Shown: in pieces, positions 52,499 through 61,298 of the stretch
How positions within the stretch are numbered: the first letter of the stretch is position 1
How the letters are laid out: each line of letters begins with the position of its first letter
DNA from: Paenibacillus hemerocallicola
GTDB lineage: Bacteria; Bacillota; Bacilli; Paenibacillales; NBRC-103111
Reading direction: 5' to 3'
Assembly: GCF_006265175.1 (NCBI RefSeq)
Contig: NZ_VDCQ01000033.1
Span: 32,026 to 96,025, forward strand
DNA length: 64,000 nt
The notes under the pieces: model-generated
Told to the model about the DNA's origin: nothing
What the model saw: only the letters and a program-made list of their open reading frames with translations
The model's database searches: none
Position numbers and translations under genes: made by a program

Positions 52499-52517
52499 TA
52501 CGAAACGGAAACGAACG

Positions 52518-52550
52518 AAAGATGCGGACTTGACCGCATCTTTTTTCTTT
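52518..52550 (+). terminator. Terminator after the DUF3907 gene
   Basis: AAGATGCGG (52519-52527) pairs with CCGCATCTT (52534-52542), followed by Ts. Confidence 0.9.
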
Positions 52551-52654
52551 TGAGCAAACTTATGGCCGAATGGCGCCAGATGCGGAGATTGTCAAACACC
52601 TCCTCGGATAGGCGGAGCGACGATCGGGAACCTTGAAGTTGGAGGTGATGATCG

Positions 52655-52867
52655 ATGGCAAAGCCATTGGTGAAATGCAGCGTATCGAACTGCGCGTTCT
52701 GGGGCGAAAACAACAATTGCCACGCCGACGCTATTATGATCGAGATCGATAGCCATGCGAAGGCGAAGTTCGACGAAGAATTTGCGGGAGAAAGCTTCGA
52801 TTCCGATCATCAAGACCATGCTCCAACCGCTTCGGCTACTTGTTGTCATACGTTCAAGCAGAAATAA
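52655..52867 (+). CDS. DUF1540 small cysteine-rich protein
   Basis: The 70-residue protein carries the DUF1540 pattern VKCSVSNCAFWGENNNCHAD with Cys8, Cys13 and Cys22. A CC pair at residues 63-64 probably completes a zinc or other metal site. The middle is acidic with His-Asp repeats (DSDHQDHAPTA). Such proteins are common in spore-formers and their role is unknown. TTGGAGGTGA lies eight bases before ATG 52655. The next small gene follows after 41 bases. Confidence 0.88.
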   Translation: MAKPLVKCSVSNCAFWGENNNCHADAIMIEIDSHAKAKFDEEFAGESFDSDHQDHAPTASATCCHTFKQK

Positions 52868-52908
52868 TCAAAGGTACGGCAAACCCGTACAAGGGAGGTA
52901 ATGCTCCG

Positions 52909-53310
52909 GTGGATCGATTTGACGAATATTACGACAAAGACGACGAGAAAAAGGAAAAGCGGCACCCGGACAAGAACGATGAGTTGTTCGAGGAGGAATT
53001 CGCTACCGAGGCGGCTCCCGGTCCGATGTTTGCGAACCAAATGCCGGATCGTCCGGAAGAACGGGATGTCGAAGCATATCGCTCCGAGGAAGGAGCGACC
53101 GCCCGTACCGGAGGACAAACCGTCGGGTGGATCGGTCTGGTGCTGGCGATTGCGTCTCTGTTTATTTACCCGGTACTGATGGGGCTTGGCGCCATTGTTC
53201 TCGGCATAATTGCTTTTGTACAGGGAAGCCGTTCCCTCGGCACATGGTCTGCCGTTATCGGAGGTATCGCCCTTCTTTCTTATTACGTATTGGTTCCTTA
53301 TTACACTTGA
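52909..53310 (+). CDS. DUF4190-like protein with acidic N-terminus and two membrane segments
   Basis: The 133-residue protein starts at GTG 52909, ten bases after GGGAGG (MDRFDEYYDKDDEKKEKRHP). The first 75 residues are highly charged and probably cytosolic. Two hydrophobic segments follow, VGWIGLVLAIASLFIYPVLM and LGTWSAVIGGIALLSYYVLV, with GAIVLGIIAFVQGSR between them, as in DUF4190 proteins. Function unknown. A longer frame from 52840 lacks support. A hairpin after the stop serves this gene and the small convergent gene. Confidence 0.82.
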   Translation: MDRFDEYYDKDDEKKEKRHPDKNDELFEEEFATEAAPGPMFANQMPDRPEERDVEAYRSEEGATARTGGQTVGWIGLVLAIASLFIYPVLMGLGAIVLGIIAFVQGSRSLGTWSAVIGGIALLSYYVLVPYYT

Positions 53311-53365
53311 AGCCGATTTTTATAAGAAAAACGTCGAGGTCCGAAAATTTAATTGTATAACGTTA

Positions 53366-53402
53366 AAAAACGTCTTTCCGCCTTGTGCGGAGAGACGTTT
53401 TT
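53366..53402 (+). terminator. Bidirectional terminator between two small membrane-protein genes
   Basis: Sixteen positions (53366-53381 with 53387-53402) pair with one G-U. The outer ends are A5 and T5, so it works on both strands. Confidence 0.9.
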
Positions 53403-53406
53403 CTGA

Positions 53407-53604
53407 TCATTCGTCCGCTTTCCCCCGATTCATACGGGAAACGGTTTGTATAACGGCAATTATGCCGGTATCGACCAAAGCGGCCAAAATCGCCAGCATG
53501 ATCCAATTGGAATTGCCCAGAGAGTAGTACAGGACGGCATGAGCAGCCGCCAACAACGCGAAAGCCCACAACAAATGGATACGGTTAATCCAAGCGAAGA
53601 ACAT
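53407..53604 (-). CDS. Small membrane protein, 65 aa
   Basis: This small protein has two hydrophobic helices (RIHLLWAFALLAAAHAVLYY and WIMLAILAALVDTGIIAVIQ) and a positively charged end. It is not recognised. AAAGGGTG lies nine bases before the ATG at 53604, and the gene ends directly at the shared terminator, which supports a real gene. Two small TM helices could serve as a membrane modulator, but that is speculation. Confidence 0.65.
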   Translation of the reverse strand: MFFAWINRIHLLWAFALLAAAHAVLYYSLGNSNWIMLAILAALVDTGIIAVIQTVSRMNRGKADE

Positions 53605-53781
53605 GGCGTGTCACCCTTTGCTGGTCATTATGCAACCATTATGCGCCAATTGGTCGGGCAATATTCGCAAGTACCGGGCTGCTGAAGCCATTGTGTGCAA
53701 CGATTGGAAGATCGGACTGTTCGTCCGGCACAAAAGGGTGTACAATAAGCATGAACCTATTGTTGAAGCGAGGCTTTATTG

Positions 53782-54465
53782 ATGAGCATAGATCCGAGAT
53801 TGATTACTCAACTGCTACGGCTGCAATTCCAAACGTCATCAGATCCGTTGTCTCTGCGCAATCCATCCACAGACAGTGCGGGGGATTTTTCCGCGCTTCT
53901 CGAGTCTCTGATCGGGAAAACGGTTGCCGAAGGAACCGCGGCCGGCAATCGTGCGGCGTCGGGACTCGGCGGATACTCGCTGCCGGTTTCGGCCTATACT
54001 TCCAATGCCGCTCTCCAGAGCATGCAGCGTTCGGCGTTAGGCCCGGCCAGACCGAGCCTGTACGATCCTCTTGTCGAGGAGGCCTCCGATAGGCATAACG
54101 TCGAAGCGTCTTTGGTCAAAGCGGTCATTCACTCCGAATCATCGTTCAATCCTTATGCGGTATCCTCCTCCGGCGCCAAAGGACTCATGCAGCTTATGGA
54201 CGGAACGGGAGAAGGGATGGGTGTGACCGATCCGTTCGATCCGGCTCAAAATATCGAGGGGGGTACCCGTTATTTGGCGGGCCTGCTCCGCAAATATAAC
54301 GGCAATGAAGGCGTTGCGTTAGCTGCTTACAACGCCGGCCCCGGGCGGGTAGATCGTCTCGGAATCCGAACCGATGCCGATTTGAAGGAGAAGCTGCATC
54401 TGCTTCCTTTGGAAACGCGGCAATATGTGGATAAAGTGCTGTCACGGAAGCAGCAGTACGGTTAG
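53782..54465 (+). CDS. Lytic transglycosylase (SLT domain)
   Basis: This muramidase-type enzyme of 227 residues would cleave peptidoglycan glycan strands, leaving a 1,6-anhydro end. The SLT domain lies in the C-terminal half: AVIHSESSFNPYAVSSSGA with the catalytic Glu at residue 119, then KGLMQLMDGTGEGMGV and ALAAYNAGPGRVDRL. The N-terminal 90 residues look disordered. No signal peptide is obvious, so the export route is unclear. ATG 53782 has AGCGAGG nine bases before; TTG 53779 is adjacent. A strong terminator follows. Confidence 0.9.
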   Translation: MSIDPRLITQLLRLQFQTSSDPLSLRNPSTDSAGDFSALLESLIGKTVAEGTAAGNRAASGLGGYSLPVSAYTSNAALQSMQRSALGPARPSLYDPLVEEASDRHNVEASLVKAVIHSESSFNPYAVSSSGAKGLMQLMDGTGEGMGVTDPFDPAQNIEGGTRYLAGLLRKYNGNEGVALAAYNAGPGRVDRLGIRTDADLKEKLHLLPLETRQYVDKVLSRKQQYG

Positions 54466-54535
54466 TCCTTCCCGTACAGTCCGGACGGCCGACAAACGAT
54501 GGACGGATCGGCGCATGCCAGCCGCCGGCACCAAT

Positions 54536-54578
54536 ACGATCAATGCCTTTTACGTTATCGGCATTGATCGTCTTTTTT
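54536..54578 (+). terminator. Terminator after the lytic transglycosylase gene
   Basis: ACGATCAATGCC (54536-54547) pairs perfectly with 54560-54571, followed by CTTTTTTG. Confidence 0.92.
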
Positions 54579-54632
54579 GCCGTTTATCCCGCTTCGCGTA
54601 TCAGTTGAGAAGGTTAAAGGAGTCCTTACATC

Positions 54633-55778
54633 ATGCTGTACTTCGATCATTGTGCAACAACGCCGCCATACGCCGAGGTTATCGACGCGGTCGGCGAAGT
54701 GATGGGCGGCCATTTCGGCAATCCGTCCTCGATCCATCGGATAGGAAGCGACGCCGAAAAATTGCTGAGGAAGGCACGGGAAAATGTCGCGAAGCTGCTG
54801 AGGTCGTCTCCGGAAGAAATCGTATTTACTTCGGGCGGCACGGAGAGCAACAACCTGGCGATTCTCGGTACCGCGCTGAAATACGCCACCCGCGGCAAGC
54901 ACGTCGTAACAACCGCCATCGAGCATGCCTCAGTATACGAATGTTTCCGATATTTGGAGAGTATCGGCTATGAGGTCACGTTCATCCGACCGGACAGCAC
55001 GGGAAAAGTTCACGCGGACGTTGTGCTCGATGCGGTGCGCGACGATACGATTCTCGTGAGCGTCATGCATGTCAATAACGAAGTCGGCACGATTCAGCCG
55101 GTCCAACAAATCGGACGGGCGCTCCGGGAGCATCGGCGGGTTCTGTTTCATGTCGATGCCGTTCAAAGCATTGGCGTAATTCCGCTTTATCCTGCCGAAT
55201 GGGGGATCGACTTGCTTTCCGCGTCGGCTCATAAAATTCGCGGTCCGAAAGGTGCAGGGTTGTTGTACCGGAGGAGAGGCGTCGAACTGCAGCCTATGCT
55301 GATCGGCGGAGGACAAGAGAACGGGCTGCGGTCCGGTACGGAAAACGTACCTTGTATCGTAGGTTTTGCCAAAGCATTCCGGATGACGGCGGATAGCCGG
55401 GAAGAGGCGGCAAGGCGAATGACGGGGCTGCGCAGTCGGTTTTTGACCCATGCCAAACGTATTCCGGGGTTAATTTATAACGGGTCCGACATTCAAAGAG
55501 AGATGGCTCCGCATATCGTTCATTTCTCCGCTCCGGGAATCAAATCCGAAGTGTTCGTCCATGCTTTGGAGGAGCACGATATTTATATTTCGACCAAATC
55601 CGCCTGCTCGTCCGGCGAAGATCGCCCGAGCCGCGTCCTGCTTGCCCTTGGCGCGGATCATGCTCGGGCGGTCAGCGGGCTGCGGATCAGCTTCTCCGCC
55701 GAGCATACGCCGGAGCAAATCGACAAGCTGGCGAATGCGATGGAGAGCGCGATGCATCAATTAAGGAGGTTCAGGTGA
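54633..55778 (+). CDS. Cysteine desulfurase (NifS/IscS family, partner of ThiI)
   Basis: This PLP enzyme takes sulfur from cysteine as a persulfide. The 381 residues include the PLP lysine at 201 (SASAHKIRGPKGAGLLY) and the sulfur-carrying Cys325 in STKSACSSGEDRPSRVL. Other landmarks are YFDHCATTPP, IVFTSGGTESNNLAIL and HVDAVQSIG. The short active-site loop is of the type found in group I/NifZ-like enzymes. The GTG of thiI overlaps its TGA, as in the B. subtilis nifZ-thiI pair, so sulfur is probably passed to ThiI for tRNA 4-thiouridine. Confidence 0.95.
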   Translation: MLYFDHCATTPPYAEVIDAVGEVMGGHFGNPSSIHRIGSDAEKLLRKARENVAKLLRSSPEEIVFTSGGTESNNLAILGTALKYATRGKHVVTTAIEHASVYECFRYLESIGYEVTFIRPDSTGKVHADVVLDAVRDDTILVSVMHVNNEVGTIQPVQQIGRALREHRRVLFHVDAVQSIGVIPLYPAEWGIDLLSASAHKIRGPKGAGLLYRRRGVELQPMLIGGGQENGLRSGTENVPCIVGFAKAFRMTADSREEAARRMTGLRSRFLTHAKRIPGLIYNGSDIQREMAPHIVHFSAPGIKSEVFVHALEEHDIYISTKSACSSGEDRPSRVLLALGADHARAVSGLRISFSAEHTPEQIDKLANAMESAMHQLRRFR

Positions 55779-56983
55779 GAACTGACGTTATTTTGCTTCG
55801 CTTTGGCGAGTTCATGTTAAAAGGAAGAAACCGGATCCGGTTCGAAAACCAGATCGTACAGCAAATCAAACGGGTTTTGAAGCCTCTGACGAAAGCGGCG
55901 CTTCAAAAGGAATCTTACGGAAGAATGTATGTGGAGCTGAACGGCGAGTCTTATTCCGAGGCGGCGAAGCTGCTCGGCAAAGTATTCGGACTGCTTTCGT
56001 TCAGTCCCGCGATCAAAACCGTCCCAGAAATGGCGGCTCTGGAAGAGGCTGCGCTGCTCGCGATGACGCGGCTGCAGAAACGGCCCGATACGTTCAAGGT
56101 CAGCGTCCGACGCGTGAACAAGCAGTTTCCGCATGAAACGTTCGAGCTGCAGCGCATGCTCGGCGGGCATGTGCTGAAGCATTTCGACGGACTGAAGGTG
56201 GATGTCCATAATCCGGAAGTGGATCTCCGCGTGGAAGTGCGACATCAGGAATCGTTCGTCTATTCGGAATCGGTTCCCGGCCCGGGAGGCTTCCCGCTTG
56301 GCAGCAATGGCAGGGCGATGCTGATGCTCTCCGGTGGAATCGATAGCCCGGTGGCAGGCTGGTTCGCGATGAAGCGCGGCTTGCGGGTCGAAGCGGTTCA
56401 TTTTCACAGCTACCCGTATACGAGCGAACGGGCCAAGCAGAAGGTGATCGATTTGACGAGGGTGCTGGCCGATTATGCCGGCTCGATCCACCTGCACCTC
56501 GTGCCGTTTACGGATATTCAAACCAGGCTGAAGGAATCGTGCCGCGAAAATTTGATCATTACGCTGATGAGACGCGCAATGTACCGGATTACCGAGCAAT
56601 TGGCCGACAAGAGAGAGGCGCTAGCGATCGTGACGGGCGAGAGCTTGGGTCAGGTCGCAAGCCAGACGCTGGCGAATATGAACGTAATCGGACGCGTTGC
56701 GACGCTCCCCGTCATTCGGCCGCTCGTTACGATGGATAAGCTGGAAATCATACCGATCGCCGAGAAAATCAACACATTTCCGATTTCCATATTGCCATAC
56801 GAGGATTGCTGTACGCTGTTCGTACCGAAGTCGCCGTCCACGAATCCGAGCCTGAAAGTAGTCGAGAGGCAGGAGCAATGGATGGAGGAATGGCTTCCGG
56901 AGGCGATACGCGCAGCGGTCGCGGGAACGGAAACGATGCTCGTCAAGCCCGACGACAAATCGGAAGAAGACCGGTTGTTTTAA
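55775..56983 (+). CDS. thiI: tRNA 4-thiouridine synthase ThiI
   Basis: ThiI makes 4-thiouridine at tRNA position 8 and can supply sulfur for thiamine. The 402 residues have a ferredoxin-like and THUMP N-terminus (VILLRFGEFMLKGRNRIRFE) and a PP-loop ATPase. The ATPase motif is LMLSGGIDSPVAGWFAMKRG, with VTGESLGQVASQTLANM later. The C-terminal rhodanese domain of E. coli ThiI is missing, as in B. subtilis, so the linked desulfurase acts directly. The start GTG overlaps the desulfurase stop. The last part is charged. Confidence 0.96.
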   Translation: MRTDVILLRFGEFMLKGRNRIRFENQIVQQIKRVLKPLTKAALQKESYGRMYVELNGESYSEAAKLLGKVFGLLSFSPAIKTVPEMAALEEAALLAMTRLQKRPDTFKVSVRRVNKQFPHETFELQRMLGGHVLKHFDGLKVDVHNPEVDLRVEVRHQESFVYSESVPGPGGFPLGSNGRAMLMLSGGIDSPVAGWFAMKRGLRVEAVHFHSYPYTSERAKQKVIDLTRVLADYAGSIHLHLVPFTDIQTRLKESCRENLIITLMRRAMYRITEQLADKREALAIVTGESLGQVASQTLANMNVIGRVATLPVIRPLVTMDKLEIIPIAEKINTFPISILPYEDCCTLFVPKSPSTNPSLKVVERQEQWMEEWLPEAIRAAVAGTETMLVKPDDKSEEDRLF

Positions 56984-57156
56984 GGGTATCGGAAATTATA
57001 AGGCTTCCAATTTGTGCGGCGATTTATAAATATTCCGTATGGATATGGACAGCTTCCAATAATCTAATAGTAGGGAGCCCGTGTCGGCTGCGATACATCC
57101 GGCGCGGAAGCGGAGCGATATCCGTACATATCAGCGATAAGGCAGGAGGATTACTT

Positions 57157-57828
57157 ATGTTGGATTGGTTTTTACTGTTTCTGCAAATTATGTTGATCAA
57201 TATCGTGCTTAGCGGCGACAATGCCGTCGTCATCGCGCTGGCAAGTAAAAACTTGCCGATCCACCAGCGGAAGCAGGCTATATGGTGGGGGGCGTTCGGC
57301 GCGATCGGACTCCGTCTCGTATTGACCGTCGTAGCCGTCTATTTACTTACCGTTCCTTATATTCAAGCGGCCGGATCGCTGCTGCTGCTCTGGATCGCAG
57401 TCAAGCTGCTGGCGGACGACGACAGTCATGCCAATGTCAAGCAAGCGTCCTCACTAGGCAAGGCGATCTGGACGATCATCGTCGCCGATCTCGTCATGAG
57501 TCTAGACAACGTGCTTGCGATCGCGGCGAAAGCGCAAGGCGATATATCGGTCATTATTCTCGGGATCGGGCTGAGCATTCCGATCATTATATGGGGCAGC
57601 ACGCTTGTCATGAACCTGCTGCACAAGTTTCCGATTCTCGTATACGCGGGCGCTGGCATATTGGGCTATACCGCGGGAGAAATGTTCGTAAGCGACGAGA
57701 AAATGCAGGATTACGTGCTTCATCATAACGGCACCGCGCATTGGAGCATTCCGGTCATTACGACCGTAATCGTTATCGCCGCGGGCTTCTTATGGAAAAG
57801 AGCGCAGACGACCGGCAAGCCGGCATAA
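57157..57828 (+). CDS. TerC family integral membrane protein (YjbE type)
   Basis: This 223-residue protein has about seven membrane segments and belongs to the TerC family, implicated in Mn2+ export or metalation of exported enzymes. The family acidic motif is INIVLSGDNAVVIALAS, and the second half has VADLVMSLDNVLAIAAKA. ATG 57157 follows AGGAGG. The frame is open to 56806 but that part overlaps thiI. No Mn2+ riboswitch was recognised in the 173-base leader. A terminator follows. Confidence 0.93.
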   Translation: MLDWFLLFLQIMLINIVLSGDNAVVIALASKNLPIHQRKQAIWWGAFGAIGLRLVLTVVAVYLLTVPYIQAAGSLLLLWIAVKLLADDDSHANVKQASSLGKAIWTIIVADLVMSLDNVLAIAAKAQGDISVIILGIGLSIPIIIWGSTLVMNLLHKFPILVYAGAGILGYTAGEMFVSDEKMQDYVLHHNGTAHWSIPVITTVIVIAAGFLWKRAQTTGKPA

Positions 57829-57852
57829 CGGCATTGCTAAAATGGATCAACC

Positions 57853-57886
57853 ATCAACCTCCGCTTACGGCAGGTTGATTTTTTTT
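57853..57886 (+). terminator. Terminator after the TerC gene
   Basis: ATCAACCT (57853-57860) pairs with AGGTTGAT (57872-57879), and inner CCG/CGG pairs extend it with one bulge, followed by seven Ts. Confidence 0.88.
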
Positions 57887-57978
57887 GTATGGGCCGGGCG
57901 AGGCTCCTATGTAACCTTTTAAGATGGAGTTCGTCTATAATGAGGGAGATCTGTTACGTAACGGAAAGGGGAACGGTT

Positions 57979-60375
57979 GTGGACATTCGGGACAAAAAAC
58001 GGGCGAAGTGGGCCCGCTGGATCGGAATTTTGCTGATTATCGCCGTGATGGGGTCGGGATTGTCCCTGTTCGGCGGCAAAAAGGCGGATGCGGCGAAACT
58101 GCCGCTCGAGATCGCCATCGAACACGGAATTGACGGAAAGATGAAAGACGGACGGTGGTTCCCGGTCAAAATGACGATTACGAATCCGGGGGACGACGTG
58201 TCCGGCGATTTGACCGTACGCATGGCGGGCGACGGCGGGAGAACCGTCGTTTACGCCAAGCATGTGGATTTGCCGAAGCAGAGTACGAAAATCGTCTGGT
58301 TTACGCTGCCGGGCAAAGCGCTGAACGCGAACAACAATATCGTCGAGTTTTATGATCAATCGGTGGACAAGGGTGACTTGATACCGTTCGTACAGGGCAA
58401 GGTGACGATCGATACGAGACCGGTTTCGCCGGATACGCTATTGGTCGGCGTATTGGCCCGCGATCCGGATACGCTCAACTTCTTGTCGCTGTTGAACCAA
58501 AGAGGCTACCCGGTGCAGCTCGCACCGCTCGCGATCGGCGATTTCCCTTGGGATTCGGCGATGCTCGACGCTCTGGACGTCATTGCGTTCAACGATGCCC
58601 CAACCGATGCATTAAAGCCGGAACAGGTCAAAGAAATCCAAGCCTGGGTCGAGCGGGGCGGCAAGCTCGTATTGGGAGGAGGAGCGGGCTATGCGAAAAC
58701 GGCTTCCGCGTTCGGCGCGATATCGCCGGTGACGGTTGCCGGCACCGCGACCGTATCGGCGTTGACCGAATTCGTGCAATCGACCGGCAAGGAGCTGGCG
58801 CTGACCGCTCCGTTTACGGTGTCCAAGGGAGCCGTTAAATCGGGCGAAACGCTTTTCTCCGAAAATGGCATTCCGCTCGTCGTGGCGTCGCCTCAGGGGC
58901 AAGGCGCGGTAACGTATGTCGCGTATGATCTCGCTCTCCAGCCGCTCGCGTCATGGAGCGGCAACGCCGCGATATGGGAAAGGATCTTGTTCGGATCCGT
59001 TTCCCCTTCGGCCGGCGGCATCCGGGTAGGTCAGCAGGACGGCCAGTGGGAGCTGAATAACGCGTTGGAAGTATTTCCACAGCTGATCCCGCCGGCATAC
59101 GGCATATTGACGCTGTTGTTTCTCGCTTACGCGATTTTGGTCGCTCCGGCGATGTATGTCGTGTTGAAGAAAATGGACAGGCGCGAATGGGCTTGGTTTG
59201 CCATACCGTCCGTAGCCATCGTGACGAGCTTGATCATCTACGGAATCGGCGCCTCCGGACGGGGCTCCACGCTGGCCCAAACGCTAAGCGTCAACGAGCT
59301 GTCGGGAACGGGAACCGCTTCGCGGATGTCCGCATCTTCCGTGTTCGTCCCGAGCGGCGGAAGCTATGAACTGGAATGGAACGGCAAACGGAACATTTCG
59401 CCGATCATGATCAATGACGGCCGCCAGCTTCAAGCCGGGGATGCGGAGATGATTATCCGCTCCGAGCCGGACAAGACGGTAGCCTCGTTCGAGCACGTGC
59501 CTTTCTGGTCTGTCCGCAAAGCGTTCGCAGCCCAGGAAGCTTTGAACGACGTCGGCAAATTCGATTACACGATCAATTTTGACGCTTCCGGCGCCAAAGG
59601 CGAGGTCGTCAACAATACGAACAATGAGCTGTACGAGGCGGGCGTAGTATTCGGGGGGCAATGGTACCGTCTCGGAGATATGAAGCCGGGCGAGAAGAAG
59701 CAGTTCCAGGCGTCATTGGGCGGCTCGGTCGGAATGAAGGACCCGCAATGGGGCAATCTCATATTCCCGTATTCCGGAAACCAGGACATGATGCAGCGCG
59801 AACGATCGCTGCTGAACAGCTTTTCGAGGAGCAACTGGAACGGACAAATCAACGGCCAGCGTTTGGAGCCGTATATACTCGGCTTTTCCAAATCGAGCGG
59901 AAATTTGTTTAAAATCGACGGCAAGGACGTGCAGTCCGAGCGGATCGACTTGTTCGTCCAGCAGATGAAGCCGGATTACGCCCAGGACGGCCGCGTATTC
60001 GTTCCGGCAGGCGTCATCGTACCGTATACGGAATCGTCCAATGTGACGCATATGAGCTCCTATTATAATGGAGGCGTCGAAATGGGAAGCGGGGATATGA
60101 CGCTCGTATATAGGCTGCCCGATCGCGCGGATTGGCAATATTCGAAGGTGGCGCTGGCGATGGCCGTCCAGCAGCAGTTCAAGATCGAGCTGTGGAACGA
60201 GAAGTCGCAGTCCTGGGGAGCTTTGCAGGGGGCGCAGGCCGAATTGAACGCCGATCAAGTCAAGGAAGCGCTGACGGGCGGAAACGGTATCCGATTGAAA
60301 GTAACGAACAGTCAAAACAACGGGCGGTTTACTTATCCGGCTCTGAGTGCGGAAGGGGCTGTAAAGAAGCAATGA
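57979..60375 (+). CDS. Large membrane-anchored protein with amidotransferase-like domain, ABC cluster
   Basis: The 798-residue protein starts at GTG 57979, seven bases after AAAGGGG. A signal-anchor (about residues 12-30) precedes an external beta-sandwich (FPVKMTITNPGDDVSGDLTV). Next is a class-I glutamine-amidotransferase-like fold of about 200 residues (DVIAFNDAPTDALKPEQVKE, then WVERGGKLVLGGGAGY). A membrane pair follows near residues 385-440 (YGILTLLFLAYAILVAPAMY and WAWFAIPSVAIVTSLIIYG). The last 340 residues are external beta-rich domains. The amidotransferase catalytic triad is not evident. Its ATGA overlap with the ABC ATPase gene implies coupling. Function unknown; possibly the external subunit of an ABC-2-type complex. 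Confidence 0.8.
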   Translation: MDIRDKKRAKWARWIGILLIIAVMGSGLSLFGGKKADAAKLPLEIAIEHGIDGKMKDGRWFPVKMTITNPGDDVSGDLTVRMAGDGGRTVVYAKHVDLPKQSTKIVWFTLPGKALNANNNIVEFYDQSVDKGDLIPFVQGKVTIDTRPVSPDTLLVGVLARDPDTLNFLSLLNQRGYPVQLAPLAIGDFPWDSAMLDALDVIAFNDAPTDALKPEQVKEIQAWVERGGKLVLGGGAGYAKTASAFGAISPVTVAGTATVSALTEFVQSTGKELALTAPFTVSKGAVKSGETLFSENGIPLVVASPQGQGAVTYVAYDLALQPLASWSGNAAIWERILFGSVSPSAGGIRVGQQDGQWELNNALEVFPQLIPPAYGILTLLFLAYAILVAPAMYVVLKKMDRREWAWFAIPSVAIVTSLIIYGIGASGRGSTLAQTLSVNELSGTGTASRMSASSVFVPSGGSYELEWNGKRNISPIMINDGRQLQAGDAEMIIRSEPDKTVASFEHVPFWSVRKAFAAQEALNDVGKFDYTINFDASGAKGEVVNNTNNELYEAGVVFGGQWYRLGDMKPGEKKQFQASLGGSVGMKDPQWGNLIFPYSGNQDMMQRERSLLNSFSRSNWNGQINGQRLEPYILGFSKSSGNLFKIDGKDVQSERIDLFVQQMKPDYAQDGRVFVPAGVIVPYTESSNVTHMSSYYNGGVEMGSGDMTLVYRLPDRADWQYSKVALAMAVQQQFKIELWNEKSQSWGALQGAQAELNADQVKEALTGGNGIRLKVTNSQNNGRFTYPALSAEGAVKKQ

Positions 60376-61298
60376 TCGAAATACGCGGACTAACGAAAAC
60401 ATACGGCCAATTTACGGCGCTGGACAGACTCGATCTGTCGATTTCGAAAGGCACCGTGTTCGGATTCGTAGGACCGAACGGGGCGGGCAAGTCGACAACG
60501 ATGTCCATTTTGGCTACGCTGCTTCTTCCGACATCCGGCACGGCGAAGGTCGGCGGATACGAGGTGACCGAGCATCCGAAGGAGGTGCGCCGGCTGATCG
60601 GCTACATGCCGGACTTTTTCGGAGTATACGACAATTTTAAAACGACCGAGTATTTGGATTTTTACGGGGCCAGCTACGGCATTCCGCGGTCCGAACGGCT
60701 CAAGCTGATCCCGCAGCTGCTCGAGCTGGTCAATTTGAGCGACAAAACCGATTTTTACGTCGATTCGTTGTCGCGCGGGATGAAGCAGCGGCTTTGCCTC
60801 GCCCGGAGTCTCGTTCACGACCCCGAACTGCTTATATTGGACGAACCTGCGTCCGGACTCGACCCCCGCGCGCGGATCGAAATGCGGGAAATATTGAAGG
60901 AACTGAAGTCGATGGGCAAGACCATTATCATTTCCTCGCACATATTGCCTGAGCTGGCCGAAATGGTGGACGAAATCGGCGTCATCGAGAACGGCGTGCT
61001 GCTCGCGCAAGGCAAAGTCAATGATATTCAGCAGCGGATGCGGGCCAACCGTGTACTGCACCTGCGGTTGATGGAACGGGAGGCGGAGGCGGTCGCCTTT
61101 TTGAAGGAGCTGCCGCTCATCTCGCTCGTCCTGCACGACGAGCTCGGCATTCATATCCATTTCGGCGGACGGGACGAAGAGCAATGGGAGCTGCTGAAGC
61201 TGCTCGTATCCGGAGGTTATAAAGTGTTGACGTTCAACGAGGCGCAGACCGATCTGGAAGACGTCTTCCTGGAGATTACGAAAGGGGTGCGGACATGA
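60372..61298 (+). CDS. ABC transporter ATP-binding protein
   Basis: This 308-residue ATPase has Walker A GFVGPNGAGKSTTMS, the Q-loop area LIGYMPDFFGVYDNFKTTEY, the signature LSRGMKQRL and Walker B LLILDEPASGLDP, then the H-loop in IISSHILPEL. The C-terminal 80 residues are a regulatory extension ending DLEDVFLEITKGVRT, common in ABC-2 exporters. ATG 60372 overlaps the stop of the preceding gene, and its own TGA overlaps the ATG of the permease gene. Longer frames from 60132 are spurious. Confidence 0.95.
   Translation: MIEIRGLTKTYGQFTALDRLDLSISKGTVFGFVGPNGAGKSTTMSILATLLLPTSGTAKVGGYEVTEHPKEVRRLIGYMPDFFGVYDNFKTTEYLDFYGASYGIPRSERLKLIPQLLELVNLSDKTDFYVDSLSRGMKQRLCLARSLVHDPELLILDEPASGLDPRARIEMREILKELKSMGKTIIISSHILPELAEMVDEIGVIENGVLLAQGKVNDIQQRMRANRVLHLRLMEREAEAVAFLKELPLISLVLHDELGIHIHFGGRDEEQWELLKLLVSGGYKVLTFNEAQTDLEDVFLEITKGVRT

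Noticed and set aside
56984..57156. Mn2+ (yybP-ykoY) riboswitch before the TerC gene
   Set aside because: The conserved GGGGAGTA core was not found; covariance search would settle it.
60132..60371. Extension of the ABC ATPase frame
   Set aside because: It overlaps the preceding gene; the ATPase domain starts exactly at ATG 60372.
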